In this document: positions 43,502 to 53,100 of the stretch, one piece after another
Layout of the letters: each line of letters begins with the position of its first letter
How positions within the stretch are numbered: position 1 is the first letter of the stretch
Origin: Candidatus Deianiraea vastatrix
Lineage (GTDB): Bacteria; Pseudomonadota; Alphaproteobacteria; Rickettsiales; Deianiraeaceae
Direction of reading: 5' to 3'
DNA length: 64,000 nucleotides
NCBI RefSeq assembly: GCF_007993655.1
Contig: NZ_CP029077.1
Coordinates: 112,413 to 176,412, forward strand
Notes under the pieces: model-generated
Told to the model about the DNA's origin: nothing
Seen by the model: the letters and a program-made list of their open reading frames with translations, nothing else
Databases searched by the model: none
Made by a program: the position numbers and the translations under genes

Positions 43502-44731
43502 TCACCACCACTTATTAATCCCTTTTGCATTTTCAAGCAAAAATTCTTGCTGTTTTTCAAGAGTATCTCTTAAGGTATTAATTCTTGTTCTTGCGTAAAT
43601 TGAAGTTACATCCTTGCTTGAATGACCCATTACATCCTTAATAGTAAAGTAATTAATACCAATTTCATTAAGATTTGTTGCAACATTTCTCCTCAAGTCG
43701 TGAATTCTTAAATCTTTAATTCCAGCTCTTTTTAATACTCTTCTCCAGCAACTTTTAGGGTCGGTAAAATGTCCGCCTCTTTCGCTATTAAAAACCCATA
43801 CGTTATCTTTATTTTCAAGATTAAATCTTGATTGCAAAATTTCTCTTGCAAGGCTTGGAAGCGGAACTATGTGAGGCTTTCCATTTTTAGTTCTTTCTAT
43901 CTTCCAGATTGCATCATCTGTGTTTAAGTCATTTATATCCGACCATTTCATTTCTAAAATATTGCTTTTTCTGACTGCCGTTAATGCTGAAATTAGAATA
44001 AAATCTTTTGCAGTTCTGCTTTGCTCAAGTTCCAAGCTTCTCATAAATGATTCTAATTCTCTTTTTGGGTCAATGCTTCTATCTCTTGGTGGCTCTGGAA
44101 ACTTTTTAATACCGATAACAGGATTTGTGTGATTCCATCCAAACTCAATTGCTTTATTAAAAATACTGCTTAACTTTTGAATTAATCTATTCGCTCTAAA
44201 TGGATGCTTAATTCCTAGTTTAGAGTGAAAATCTCTAATTTCCTCCTTTGTTATTGTGCAAGCTTTTCTATTAAACCAATCTTTAAAATATTGCTCAATA
44301 TCAATTACATCTTCTTGCCAAGTTCTTTTTCTAATCTTTGCGTGCTTTTCTATATATTCATCAAATACTTGTTTGAATGTTTTTTCTTTACTAAAATTAT
44401 ATTTTGCTAAAGTTGGGTCTTCTCCTATTGCTATTTTTCCTCTAAATTCTGCAACTTTCTTTCTGGCATTTTCAATTGAAATATCAGGAAAATTGCCAAT
44501 TTTGAATTTCTTTTGCCGTCCGTTTATCATTTTTCTTGTCCAGAATACTTTCGTTCCACTTGGATAAACAACAATAAATAAGCCTTTTTGAATCAAATCA
44601 TGATAATTTGTATTCGTCTTTGATGGAGAAATTTCAGAAATTGCTTTCTTTGTAAAATTAAGAAATGTCTGACCTCTTACGCAAGACTTTTCATCCGCAT
44701 TTTCAACTTCAAAATTTTCATTTTTATTCAT
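43502..44731 (-). CDS. int: Tyrosine recombinase (integrase) of the tRNA-Arg element
   Basis: A 409-residue P4/phage-type integrase. The N-terminal DUF4102-like arm-binding domain contains FIVVYPSGTKVFWTRKMINGRQKKFKIGNFP; the core SAM-like domain follows, then the catalytic domain with Arg in ALTAVRKSN, His-x-x-Arg in IHDLRRNVA, a late His in MGHSSKDV and the nucleophile Tyr in TSIYARTR. It lies next to attR, as usual for elements in tRNA genes. The frame is open to 44851, but the 42-base upstream element lies in that stretch and the family begins near the ATG at 44731. Confidence 0.93.
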   Translation of the reverse strand: MNKNENFEVENADEKSCVRGQTFLNFTKKAISEISPSKTNTNYHDLIQKGLFIVVYPSGTKVFWTRKMINGRQKKFKIGNFPDISIENARKKVAEFRGKIAIGEDPTLAKYNFSKEKTFKQVFDEYIEKHAKIRKRTWQEDVIDIEQYFKDWFNRKACTITKEEIRDFHSKLGIKHPFRANRLIQKLSSIFNKAIEFGWNHTNPVIGIKKFPEPPRDRSIDPKRELESFMRSLELEQSRTAKDFILISALTAVRKSNILEMKWSDINDLNTDDAIWKIERTKNGKPHIVPLPSLAREILQSRFNLENKDNVWVFNSERGGHFTDPKSCWRRVLKRAGIKDLRIHDLRRNVATNLNEIGINYFTIKDVMGHSSKDVTSIYARTRINTLRDTLEKQQEFLLENAKGINKWW

Positions 44732-44746
44732 ATTAAAAAAACATAA

Positions 44747-44788
44747 CCCTCTATTAATAATAAAGATGCAAAAATGATTTCTTTTCAC
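44747..44788 (-). repeat. 42-bp shared upstream element, copy B
   Basis: Copy of 40459-40500 with two mismatches, 16 bases upstream of the integrase ATG. With copy A it forms a matched pair ahead of the two mobility operons. The 430 bases between the integrase start and the next gene also hold attR and a promoter; I see nothing else in them. Confidence 0.8.
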
Positions 44789-44992
44789 AGGAGTGAAAAA
44801 ACCCATTAAAATAGGCTCATTTTGCCTTGTCAAGTATTCGAAATTTTTCACAGAGGACTATTTTCGGACTAGGCACAAGTCAGCCTAGGTCAACTTCATT
44901 CAGCCTTAATGAATTCAGATTTCTTTTTGAGAAAAGTTTAAATCAACTTTAATCAATCATAATCAAAGTATATCCAAGAAATATTTTCTGGG

Positions 44993-45039
44993 CTACGGAT
45001 CAGAAGGTTTGGGGTTCGAATCCCTACGGGTGCACCAGT
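44993..45039 (+). repeat. Right attachment repeat (attR)
   Basis: Exact 47-base copy of tRNA-Arg bases 38847-38893. It is only the 3' part of the gene and cannot fold into a tRNA, so it marks the chromosomal end of the element and is not a second tRNA gene. Confidence 0.95.
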
Positions 45040-45106
45040 GCAAAACATTCATTGCCTTCAATCTTTTGTGTAAATTATTATACTTTGATTTAATAAAGAA
45101 AATATA

Positions 45107-45134
45107 TTGCAATTAAATATTTATAATATATAAT
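45107..45134 (+). promoter_or_regulatory. Candidate promoter of the HD-domain gene
   Basis: TTGCAA (45107-45112), a 16-base spacer and a perfect TATAAT (45129-45134) predict transcription from about 45141, 20 bases before the ATG at 45161. It lies on the chromosomal side of attR. Confidence 0.55.
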
Positions 45135-45160
45135 TACTTTGTCATTATTATTAGTCTTAA

Positions 45161-46816
45161 ATGGAGCAACCAAAGCCAACATTAGATTTAACAGAAGAAA
45201 AGGATAGAAATGATCTAATGCAAAACATAATAAATCGTTTCTATAAAGCTGGTGAAGGGGAAGTCAATAATTCCGAATTGCACGGAGCAAGGCATATAGC
45301 TCATACAAATTTTATAGCAAGAAAAGTTTTTGAGTTATATAAAAAACATGATAAGGCAATCTTTGGCAATGTAGATAACATTCAGCTTGAAAAAATCTTA
45401 ATTGCCTTGGCTTTTCACGATTCATCAAGAGTTAATGAAGGGTTTGACAATGACGAAGTTTCCTCGGCAATTTTATTTTTATATTTTGCAATAACAAAAA
45501 ATCTTATGACTGCTAAAGAGGCTATACAGTTAGCTTTTGCAATTGCGATGAAGGATGATGAAAAGACTTGTAATAATAGTCAATTTCGAGAATTACATAA
45601 TTTTTTATCAGATAATAGTGGAAATAATATAGAAAACATTAAGAAATACATTCCCAATGAGAAACACACAAAAATACAAAAATGTATTGGATATGATTTT
45701 AAGTGGCTTCAATCTGCACGCAGTGAATACAACAAGAATAATGGGATAGAATTTAATAATTTTTACAAAGCTGCAAGAATAATAATTCACGAAGCAGACT
45801 GTTTAGATATAGGAAGGCTTTTTGGTAAAAATGGTTTTAGGAACAATTGTACTGAATATTACAAAAAATTTGGACCATTGGGCGATGGACAAGTGAAAAA
45901 CATGAATGCTTTTAATGAATTTGAAGCATTAAAAAACGTTTTTGTTCCAGTTACCCATGCAGAACAACAAAAGAACCCACCTGACGATTATTTTAAATCT
46001 AACTATAATAATATTGAAAAGGAATTTAATGCCAAGCAACAATTATATCAAGTGCAATATCAAAAGCAAGATAAGCCACAAACGCAAAATCCAGATCAAT
46101 TGAAACAGCAACAGGAATTAGAGGAACAAAAGAGGCAAGAAGAGTTGAAATTACAGAAGAAGCAACAAGAGGAATTAGAGGAAAAGAAGAGGCAAGAAGA
46201 GTTGGAATTACAGAAGAAGCAACAAGAGGAATTAGAGAAATTGAAACAACAAGAGGAATTAGAGCAGCAGAATCAATTGCATATTTATAAAAATGTAAAA
46301 GGTGATATATATAAGATTAATACAGATATTTATTCAAGAATTAGAATAAAACAAAATAAAAATCGTATGCAAACAACTTTTACACACGATTTGATAATAA
46401 ATCAAATGTCTGAAATATTGACATTAGCTATTAATAATACAAAAGCCAAATATCCACAACAATGCGGTACTCTTTTGGACAATATTTACTTTATAACATT
46501 TGTAATTAATTTTGCAATAGCGAAAAAAAAAGTTGGAAATAGCTCTGTAAATGAATGGAAGGACTATTACAAAGAAGAATTTCCTAATAATAATGCGTTG
46601 AATGCAAATTTAGAGAATGAATTTAAAGTCGCCAAAGAGTTATCATACCAATATCAGAAAATTGCTCAACAACAATATGGCTTTTTGACAGGTAGATGCA
46701 AGCATTTAAGAAAAACTGGTCTTGTCGGGCAGAGGTTATCTAGGATACCAGAAAAACATGTCAGTGCCATAGCTCATGCCGCAATTAGCGCTTCACCACA
46801 AGCACCTCAAACTTAA
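45161..46816 (+). CDS. HD-domain protein with Gln/Glu coiled coil, candidate effector
   Basis: The N-terminal 250 residues resemble an HD-type phosphohydrolase: His41-Gly-Ala-Arg-His45, then His86-Asp87 in LAFHDSSR, and a later HEADCLDIGR with an acidic metal ligand. The HGxxH...HDxSR layout recalls the phosphodiesterase domain of Legionella SidE effectors, though I cannot confirm it. Residues of about 310-370 are a Gln/Glu/Lys coiled coil with two near-identical units (LQKKQQEELE). The C-terminal 180 residues are helical and unrecognised. No signal peptide or membrane helix is present. The gene lies just outside the right end of the element. Confidence 0.6.
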   Translation: MEQPKPTLDLTEEKDRNDLMQNIINRFYKAGEGEVNNSELHGARHIAHTNFIARKVFELYKKHDKAIFGNVDNIQLEKILIALAFHDSSRVNEGFDNDEVSSAILFLYFAITKNLMTAKEAIQLAFAIAMKDDEKTCNNSQFRELHNFLSDNSGNNIENIKKYIPNEKHTKIQKCIGYDFKWLQSARSEYNKNNGIEFNNFYKAARIIIHEADCLDIGRLFGKNGFRNNCTEYYKKFGPLGDGQVKNMNAFNEFEALKNVFVPVTHAEQQKNPPDDYFKSNYNNIEKEFNAKQQLYQVQYQKQDKPQTQNPDQLKQQQELEEQKRQEELKLQKKQQEELEEKKRQEELELQKKQQEELEKLKQQEELEQQNQLHIYKNVKGDIYKINTDIYSRIRIKQNKNRMQTTFTHDLIINQMSEILTLAINNTKAKYPQQCGTLLDNIYFITFVINFAIAKKKVGNSSVNEWKDYYKEEFPNNNALNANLENEFKVAKELSYQYQKIAQQQYGFLTGRCKHLRKTGLVGQRLSRIPEKHVSAIAHAAISASPQAPQT

Positions 46817-46863
46817 CGCTAGCAATATAACAACACAACCCATGCTATACTTAAATATTATTT

Positions 46864-46954
46864 TGGCGGAAGATATGGGATTCGAACCCATGATACGCGA
46901 TTAACGTATACACGCTTTCCAAGCGTGCGCCTTCAGCCACTCGGCCAACCTTCC
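46864..46954 (-). tRNA. tRNA-Ser (GGA)
   Basis: On the minus strand, acceptor GGAAGGT pairs with ATCTTCC, the anticodon stem CACGC/GCGTG encloses loop TTGGAAA (anticodon GGA, Ser), a long variable arm typical of class II tRNAs (near TATACG...CGTAT) follows, and the T-loop is GGTTCGAATCC. CCA is encoded at 46866-46864. Confidence 0.96.
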
Positions 46955-46996
46955 AGATACATCTTTAAATTAATTTTTTAAATATCAAGTTTTTTC

Positions 46997-47024
46997 TTGA
47001 CATTAAAAAAGTATTTAATATATA
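46997..47024 (+). promoter_or_regulatory. Candidate promoter of azoR
   Basis: TTGACA (46997-47002), a 16-base spacer and TATATT (47019-47024) lie 24 bases before the azoR ATG. The surrounding TTTTTCTTGACATTAA is shared with the region upstream of the restriction-modification genes (56486 on) and, in reverse, with the metalloprotease gene. Confidence 0.6.
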
Positions 47025-47047
47025 TTTTATACTATTTTATTATTACT

Positions 47048-47662
47048 ATGAAAATTCTATACATAACTTCAAGCCCAATGGGTGAAAAGTCAAATTCAAG
47101 GGCCGTGGCAAGTAAATTACTTGACGCACTCAAAGCAAAAGGTGCAACAATTACCGAAAGAGATCTTGCAAAAAACCCAGTGCCACATATAAATATTGAC
47201 AATATAAACGCATTTAGAACCCCATCTGAACAGCGTGATGAAAAAGCAAAACTTGTTCTTAAATTGGCAGATGAATTGATAGAAGAAATCAAAAATTGCG
47301 ATATGGTAGTTTTTGCATCGCCAATGTGGAATTTTGGCGTTCCATCGGTAATGAAGGCATACATTGACCATATTGTTCGTGCCGGTGTTACCTTTAAATA
47401 CACAGAAACAGGACCTGTAGGGCTTTTAGATGCAAAGAAAAAAGCAATTATAATCTCATCAAGTGGCGGGATATATTCACAAGGTGACTTCAAATCTTTT
47501 GACCACCAAAGCACTTATCTTGAATCTGTTTTGCAATTTTTGGGCTTAAAAGATATAAAATCTGTTCATGTTGAGGGTATGAATTATGGCGAAGACGCTG
47601 CTAACAAAGGTATGGAAGCTGCAAATGCGAAAATTGATGAAATACTTAAAGCAATTAACTAG
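47048..47662 (+). CDS. azoR: FMN-dependent NADH-azoreductase
   Basis: A 204-residue flavodoxin-fold quinone/azo reductase that protects against quinone stress in the cytosol. Landmarks: KILYITSSPMGEKSNSRAVA (FMN phosphate loop), the FASPMWNFGVPSVMKAYIDHIVRAG block, and SSSGGIYSQG after it. The ATG at 47048 is preferred over 46997, because the latter lies within the -35 hexamer of the promoter and adds 17 residues not typical of the family. Confidence 0.9.
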   Translation: MKILYITSSPMGEKSNSRAVASKLLDALKAKGATITERDLAKNPVPHINIDNINAFRTPSEQRDEKAKLVLKLADELIEEIKNCDMVVFASPMWNFGVPSVMKAYIDHIVRAGVTFKYTETGPVGLLDAKKKAIIISSSGGIYSQGDFKSFDHQSTYLESVLQFLGLKDIKSVHVEGMNYGEDAANKGMEAANAKIDEILKAIN

Positions 47663-47789
47663 GATTAAATTGAATTTTAAATCTTTTGCATAAATTAACA
47701 TCTTTATATGAAAATCTAACTAAGGTTTATGGCATTAGTTGTAAATCTTGGTTAGATAAATTTTCACCCACCGTCTTGTAAAAATCTTA

Positions 47790-48428
47790 TTAAATTCCAA
47801 AGCAATTACCACTTTTGTAAAAGAATGTTGTGCTTGACAACTTGGTTGAAAGGGGCTTTATGCCAGTTAGTGTTAACTCTGAAAACCCAGAATTTTTCAT
47901 AAAATCGAAGGATTTTCTATAGTTTTCACGCTCTGAGTTGTCAAGAATTACAATGCCAGATGGCGAAAGTTTTGATACAGCCTGCATAACACATTCATTT
48001 CTTTTAACGCTATCGACTATAATTAAATCAAAGAGTTTGTCAAATTCTAAGATACTTGATGCAAACTGGTCATCTGTCTTAAGGTGTATTTCATTTCCCG
48101 AAATTCCAAGCTGGCTACAAGCGTTTTGCACCCAAGAGATGCAATCAGGCAAAACCTCGACAGATATTAGGCTATTTACCCGTTTTGCATAAAATATGGT
48201 TGAAAATCCAGAGCCGTATTCAAAAACCGACATATTTTTTGCAAGCCGTGATTTTAAAAACTTTACTACTGTATAATTGTACCAAGGCATTATGTCTTTT
48301 TCGTCATCTATCAAAATGCCGGTTTCATGAGCAAAATTCCAACCGACAAAATCAAGAAGATCTTTACCTGTTTTATCAATTTTCTTGACAAAATTTGGGG
48401 CTGTGATTTTTTGATAATCAAATTCCAT
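47790..48428 (-). CDS. SAM-dependent methyltransferase (class I)
   Basis: A 212-residue protein with a Rossmann methyltransferase pattern: motif I in VFEYGSGFSTIFYA, an acidic end of strand 2 in ISVEVLPD, and DLIIVDSVKR then GIVILDNSER as the post-I and motif IV strands. It resembles methyltransferases annotated as FkbM- or O-methyltransferase-like; the substrate is unknown. The ATG at 48428 overlaps the nusA end by 11 bases; one at 48446 would overlap more. It is probably cotranscribed with nusA. Confidence 0.7.
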   Translation of the reverse strand: MEFDYQKITAPNFVKKIDKTGKDLLDFVGWNFAHETGILIDDEKDIMPWYNYTVVKFLKSRLAKNMSVFEYGSGFSTIFYAKRVNSLISVEVLPDCISWVQNACSQLGISGNEIHLKTDDQFASSILEFDKLFDLIIVDSVKRNECVMQAVSKLSPSGIVILDNSERENYRKSFDFMKNSGFSELTLTGIKPLSTKLSSTTFFYKSGNCFGI

Positions 48429-49920
48429 AAACGAATTTTCTTGCAATCATAACGACATCACCTGCGTCTTTTTCAGAAATTACCTCTTCACCGCCCAAGA
48501 TTTCAACAAGCTCATCACTTGCAAGATCTGCTATATCTGTGACAGTTTTAATATCATTTTGACCAAGAGTAACAAGCATCGTTTTTGTTAAAATTGGCAA
48601 TTCAAACACCTCAGGAGACATGCCAAGTTCATTAATCTGACTATCTTGACTTTCGTTTATATGGTTAATATATTCAATTGCACGATTTTTTATGACATTT
48701 GCAACATCTGAGTCAAAGCCCTCAATTGCAGCAAGCGTATCTATCTCAGCATTTGCTATATCTTCAGTTTTACCAAATCCACTTGCAACAAGAACTTGGC
48801 CAACAATTTCATCAAGATTAAGTTGCGTGGATATTCTTTCTGCAATTTCAGCAAATTTCTTAGCAGATCTATCTTGTCTTTCAGACTCAAGCATTACATC
48901 TATTTTATAACCAGTAAGTCTTGAAAGTAATCTAACATTTTGCCCTTTTCTACCAATTGCAAGGCTAAGATTTTCCTCATCTACAACAACATCAACAGAT
49001 TTTAAATTATGATTGACAAAAACACCGGATGGTCTTGCTGGAATTATAGCTCTTTGAACAAATAACTCCATGTCTTGAGAATATTCAATAATATCAATCT
49101 TTTCACCACGCAATTCTTCCATAATTGACTTAACTCTAACTCCTTTTGGACCAATGCATGCGCCAACCGGGTCTGTTCTTGAATCTCCACTTGCAACTGC
49201 AACTTTAGCTCTAAAGCCAGGTTCACGAGCAATTGAGACTATGTTAATTAAGCCATCTTCACACTCTGGAACCTCATTTTTAAATAAGCATTCAAGAAAT
49301 TGATTAGATTTGCGTGAAAGGCATACCTGTGGATTATTCATATCCTGATTAACATTTTGTATACAAGCTATAACCTTATCACCAAGATTAAATCTCTCAT
49401 TTGGCAAGGTGTCGCGAATATCCATTTTAGCCTCAGTTTGCCCAATCCAGACAATAATCTCTCTTGGTGAAATACTTTTTACACTACCATGAACAATTTG
49501 CCCAATTCTTTTGTGATATATTTCATATTCTTGTTCTTTTTTCGCATTTATTACGCATGAATTAATTACATCACTCATTTTTTTGACAATCACTCTATCA
49601 AAATCACCAGATGGTATTTCCTCTTCAATATCATCGCCAACTGCAACATTTTTGTTTATTTTTTTTGCTCTTGTTAAGTCTATTTCCTTTGCTCTATCGC
49701 TTATTTCGCTTACAACATTTAAAATTCTAAAAAGCTTTACATCTCCTGTTATTCTATCGCATCTTGCAATCATATTAACATTTGTGCCATATTTTTTTTG
49801 AGCACCCATAACAAAGGCATTTTCTATAGCAGAAAACAACAAACTTTTACTAATGTTATTTTCAGTAGCAATGGTGGAAATGGCATCTATGACATGACTT
49901 CCTATGGTCTTCTTTTTCAT
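48418..49920 (-). CDS. nusA: Transcription termination/antitermination protein NusA
   Basis: NusA binds RNA polymerase and controls pausing, termination and antitermination. The 500 residues show the N-terminal polymerase-binding domain, an S1 domain (around VHGSVKSISPREIIVWIGQTEA), two KH domains (GACIGPKGVRVKSIMEEL and AIGRKGQNVRLLSRLTG) and C-terminal acidic helix-hairpin-helix repeats (LAAIEGFDSDVANVI). The start at 49920 gives MKKKTIGSH...; an earlier ATG at 49983 adds an unlikely hydrophobic extension. Its classic partners rimP (upstream) and infB (downstream) are missing, so the operon is split. Confidence 0.95.
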   Translation of the reverse strand: MKKKTIGSHVIDAISTIATENNISKSLLFSAIENAFVMGAQKKYGTNVNMIARCDRITGDVKLFRILNVVSEISDRAKEIDLTRAKKINKNVAVGDDIEEEIPSGDFDRVIVKKMSDVINSCVINAKKEQEYEIYHKRIGQIVHGSVKSISPREIIVWIGQTEAKMDIRDTLPNERFNLGDKVIACIQNVNQDMNNPQVCLSRKSNQFLECLFKNEVPECEDGLINIVSIAREPGFRAKVAVASGDSRTDPVGACIGPKGVRVKSIMEELRGEKIDIIEYSQDMELFVQRAIIPARPSGVFVNHNLKSVDVVVDEENLSLAIGRKGQNVRLLSRLTGYKIDVMLESERQDRSAKKFAEIAERISTQLNLDEIVGQVLVASGFGKTEDIANAEIDTLAAIEGFDSDVANVIKNRAIEYINHINESQDSQINELGMSPEVFELPILTKTMLVTLGQNDIKTVTDIADLASDELVEILGGEEVISEKDAGDVVMIARKFVYGI

Positions 49921-50114
49921 AATCACAAAACAAAATGTTGGGGAAACTTGCAATCTTTTGTAGTCAAATAAAATAAAAGTCAACTATTTTTTTTGCATAT
50001 AAATATCATTTCCGGTATTTGCAAGCAATTTATCACATTTTATTTTTGATTTCACGGCACTTTTTGTTATCTCTAATTTGATATACTAAGTATCAAAACT
50101 TATTATAGACATTA

Positions 50115-53100
50115 TTAACAACAACAGCCACGATCATTATAAGATGCTATTTCGACATTTATACTTGATCTTCTACTGTTCTGCAAAATTTCAACAAAGC
50201 TTCTACTGACCTGTAATTCAACCAAGTTTTGTTGTGATGTATTATAACGATCTGTTGCATTCATGGCTGCTCCTTCTGAGTTCCGGTTTTGACATGGATT
50301 TATATCATTGCTTGGTTTTTTCAACAATATTGTATATTGATTCAAAGCTTTGTTTAGCCCATCACTGATTCGCGCCTCTTTTGGTATCTTTTTTCGTATT
50401 ATTTCATCTTTTCTCTCACGAAGACGTTTCTCTCTATCCATTTGTGCTATCTGTCGTACTTTTTTTATTATTTCATCTTTTCTCTCACGAAGAAGTTTCT
50501 CTCTATCCATTTGTGCTACCTCTTGTAGTTTTATTTTTTCATCCTTATCAAAGTCAAGCAATGTAATACCATCTTTATTAGATGTACCGTCGATTTTCTT
50601 ATCCTTGATTTCCATTGCCCCTGCACCTTCACCAATGCTTTCTTGTTCATCTAACCATGCTGAACGAAATTGACTCTGATTATTCTGAGTATTGTTATAA
50701 ATTTTGTACTCATCGTTGATTTTCACTGCCCCTGCACCTTTGTTAGTAATAACGGTTTGTTGAATTATTTCCATCTGTACCTGACCATTACCATTACTGT
50801 GTTCGATGTATAGATTATCACCATTCGTGTCTACCTCGTGTTTATTGCTGTCGCGGTCGTAGTAATGTTGTATCAAGGTTTTCGATTTTCGTCTTGTACC
50901 ATCTAAACCCGCGTCATACGCTTCAACCGCCTTGACTGCTGAATTATTATAACTATTGTGGGAGATTTGAGATGAAACGTATTGTGAATTATTGAACTCC
51001 TGTGAATCCTGTAAATTAGGTTCTTGCTGTTGGCCTTTGAATATACTCATTGTATATGATTTCACGCTTTGTTGTTCATCTTGTTCATTTTTTCTATCAT
51101 CTTGTTCATTTTGTTGTATACTATTCTTGGGTAACACTTGTTGATTATTGGCTTGTAGATTAAGAAAGTTTTTAAACAAACTATAACCTTCCCCTAAATT
51201 TTTTTGCTCGTTAATCTTATTTAAAACATCAGGATAATCCTTGCAACCGATAATAAAGTCTTTAATCTCAAATTGGAAATTATTAAAATTAGTTTGGAAT
51301 TGCTCCAATAATTTTTTATTTTCGTTTTCTGCATTCTTTATTGCCTTATCGATTGTGGTATTTATGTACTTCGTAAAGCTCTTTTTAATGAAATCATAAA
51401 ATTTGGTATTTATCTTATCATAACTATCTAATATCCCTCTTATCTTCTTAGAACTACGATATTTTTCAGGATTTTTAAATATATCGAGATACTCGGATAA
51501 TTTGTGTTTGAATTTATCACTATTAAAATCAAAAAACTTGTTATCACAAAATTCGTTAAAATTACTTAGACTGAGTAATGCATCGTACTCACTGAGGATA
51601 CTGCTAAGCTCCTTGTTCACCAATGTATCATCACAAATTTCATATAATATAAGTTGTGCATCCATTAATGGTTCTTTACATTTTTCTCGTTGCTTCTTTA
51701 TTTGTTCACAAGCAACAAGCTCATTTTCCGTGAGTAAGCCAGATTCTTCCTTATAATTATTAATAATATCATTAATTTTTTTTCTATTAAAACGATAATT
51801 TTTAAGTTTGTTGTATTGTGTGCCATCTATTTCAGATGCCATGGCTAATAACAATACATTGTCTGTTCTGCTTGACATATTGTTTTTCAACTCAAATATA
51901 CCATATTTCTTATTATGTTCTTTATTAAAGATTGCATTAACATATTGCGGTATATAGTCAACCTTAGCAATAATGTTTTTGAAAAAAGGATCATTGGATT
52001 TTGAGAAATATTCAATTAATGCCAAGTATTGTATCATCGCTTCTCTCGTTTTAGCGTCTTTAACAAGATATAGGCAATATAGTTGGTTTAATTGATATAT
52101 TCGTGGAACCTGGCAGTTACCTAATGCAGCCTTACATCCAGCAAATATCATATCTTTATCAATAGAAGCAAATTTACTTGTGGTAAATTTATTTGGCAAA
52201 TTTGCAAAACAAAGTAATGCATTTTTCATTGCCTTTTTGTTATATTTGCTGCATAAAACAATTGGTATCAAGAAGTTATGATAAAAACTCTCCTCATCAT
52301 TCGAATAATAACCATACTTAGGATTTAACAATTCAATGGCAATAATCTGTGCCTCTTTTTTAGTAAGCTTAAGACCAAGATTATTGTTTGTGATAGTCTT
52401 GAAAATAGTATTGAGATTTTTCCTACATTGATCTTTTGCTGCATCAAAGAATTTTATATATTCAGTATTCAAAGTCTCAGTATTATACCCTGTTTGATTA
52501 TCGCGCATTGTTTTGAGCTTTTTTTCCGCGAAGTTTACTAATGCTATGGATACAGGTGAGACATCTGTAATAATAGTAATATAGAAGTTGATTTCTTCAT
52601 TCTTATTTTCGCCGAATCTTTCTGTAACCAATTTATCAAGATTCAATTCTTGTACATCATTCTTTCCTTGTGCATCCTTCAACAACCCAATTATTGTGTC
52701 GCTTTGTAGAGGTAATAAAGCTTTAAGTATCTCAAGATATGCTAACATATTTTGTGTTTTAGGGTCTAATGTGTTAAAAACATTACTATAGTTTATTGCC
52801 AAAGTAGTATAAGGGTTTACGACATTTGTAATCATCGCATTAATAGCATTTGTATCTTTTAACATCTCTGTAACCAATTTATCAAGAGAAGCATCTTCAC
52901 TGTTTTTTGCATTATTAAAAAAATCAATTATTATGTTTTCTTGCCAAGGGAATAAAGCTTTAAGTATCTCAAGATATGCTAACATATTTTTTGTTTTAGG
53001 TTCTAGTGCTTGAAAAACATTACTATAGTTTCTTGTCAAATTAGTATAAGGTTCTACGTTGTTTTTAATCATCGCCTCAATAGCACCTTCATCTTCTAAC

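Larger units (their letters stand above)
38847..45039. mobile_element. 6.2-kb integrative element in tRNA-Arg
   Basis: The element lies between two exact 47-bp direct repeats. From left to right it contains a RepA-like ATPase gene and an excisionase-like HTH gene (both minus), a DUF262-HEPN pair (plus), an XRE regulator (minus) divergent from a PD-(D/E)XK nuclease and a membrane protein (plus), and a tyrosine integrase (minus) beside the right end. No conjugation, capsid or terminase genes are seen, so it is a satellite-like or phage-inducible-island-like unit that would need a helper to move between cells. All its genes look intact, and the perfect att repeats suggest recent insertion or recent activity. 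The cargo looks defensive. Confidence 0.92.

Noticed and set aside
44993-45037. Second tRNA-Arg
   Set aside because: Only the 3' 45 bases of a tRNA are present; no acceptor 5' strand or D-arm. It is attR.
50077-50097. Perfect inverted repeat TTTGATA...TATCAAA after the LRR gene as a terminator
   Set aside because: No T tract follows on either strand; it could be a protein-binding site but nothing supports a specific role.
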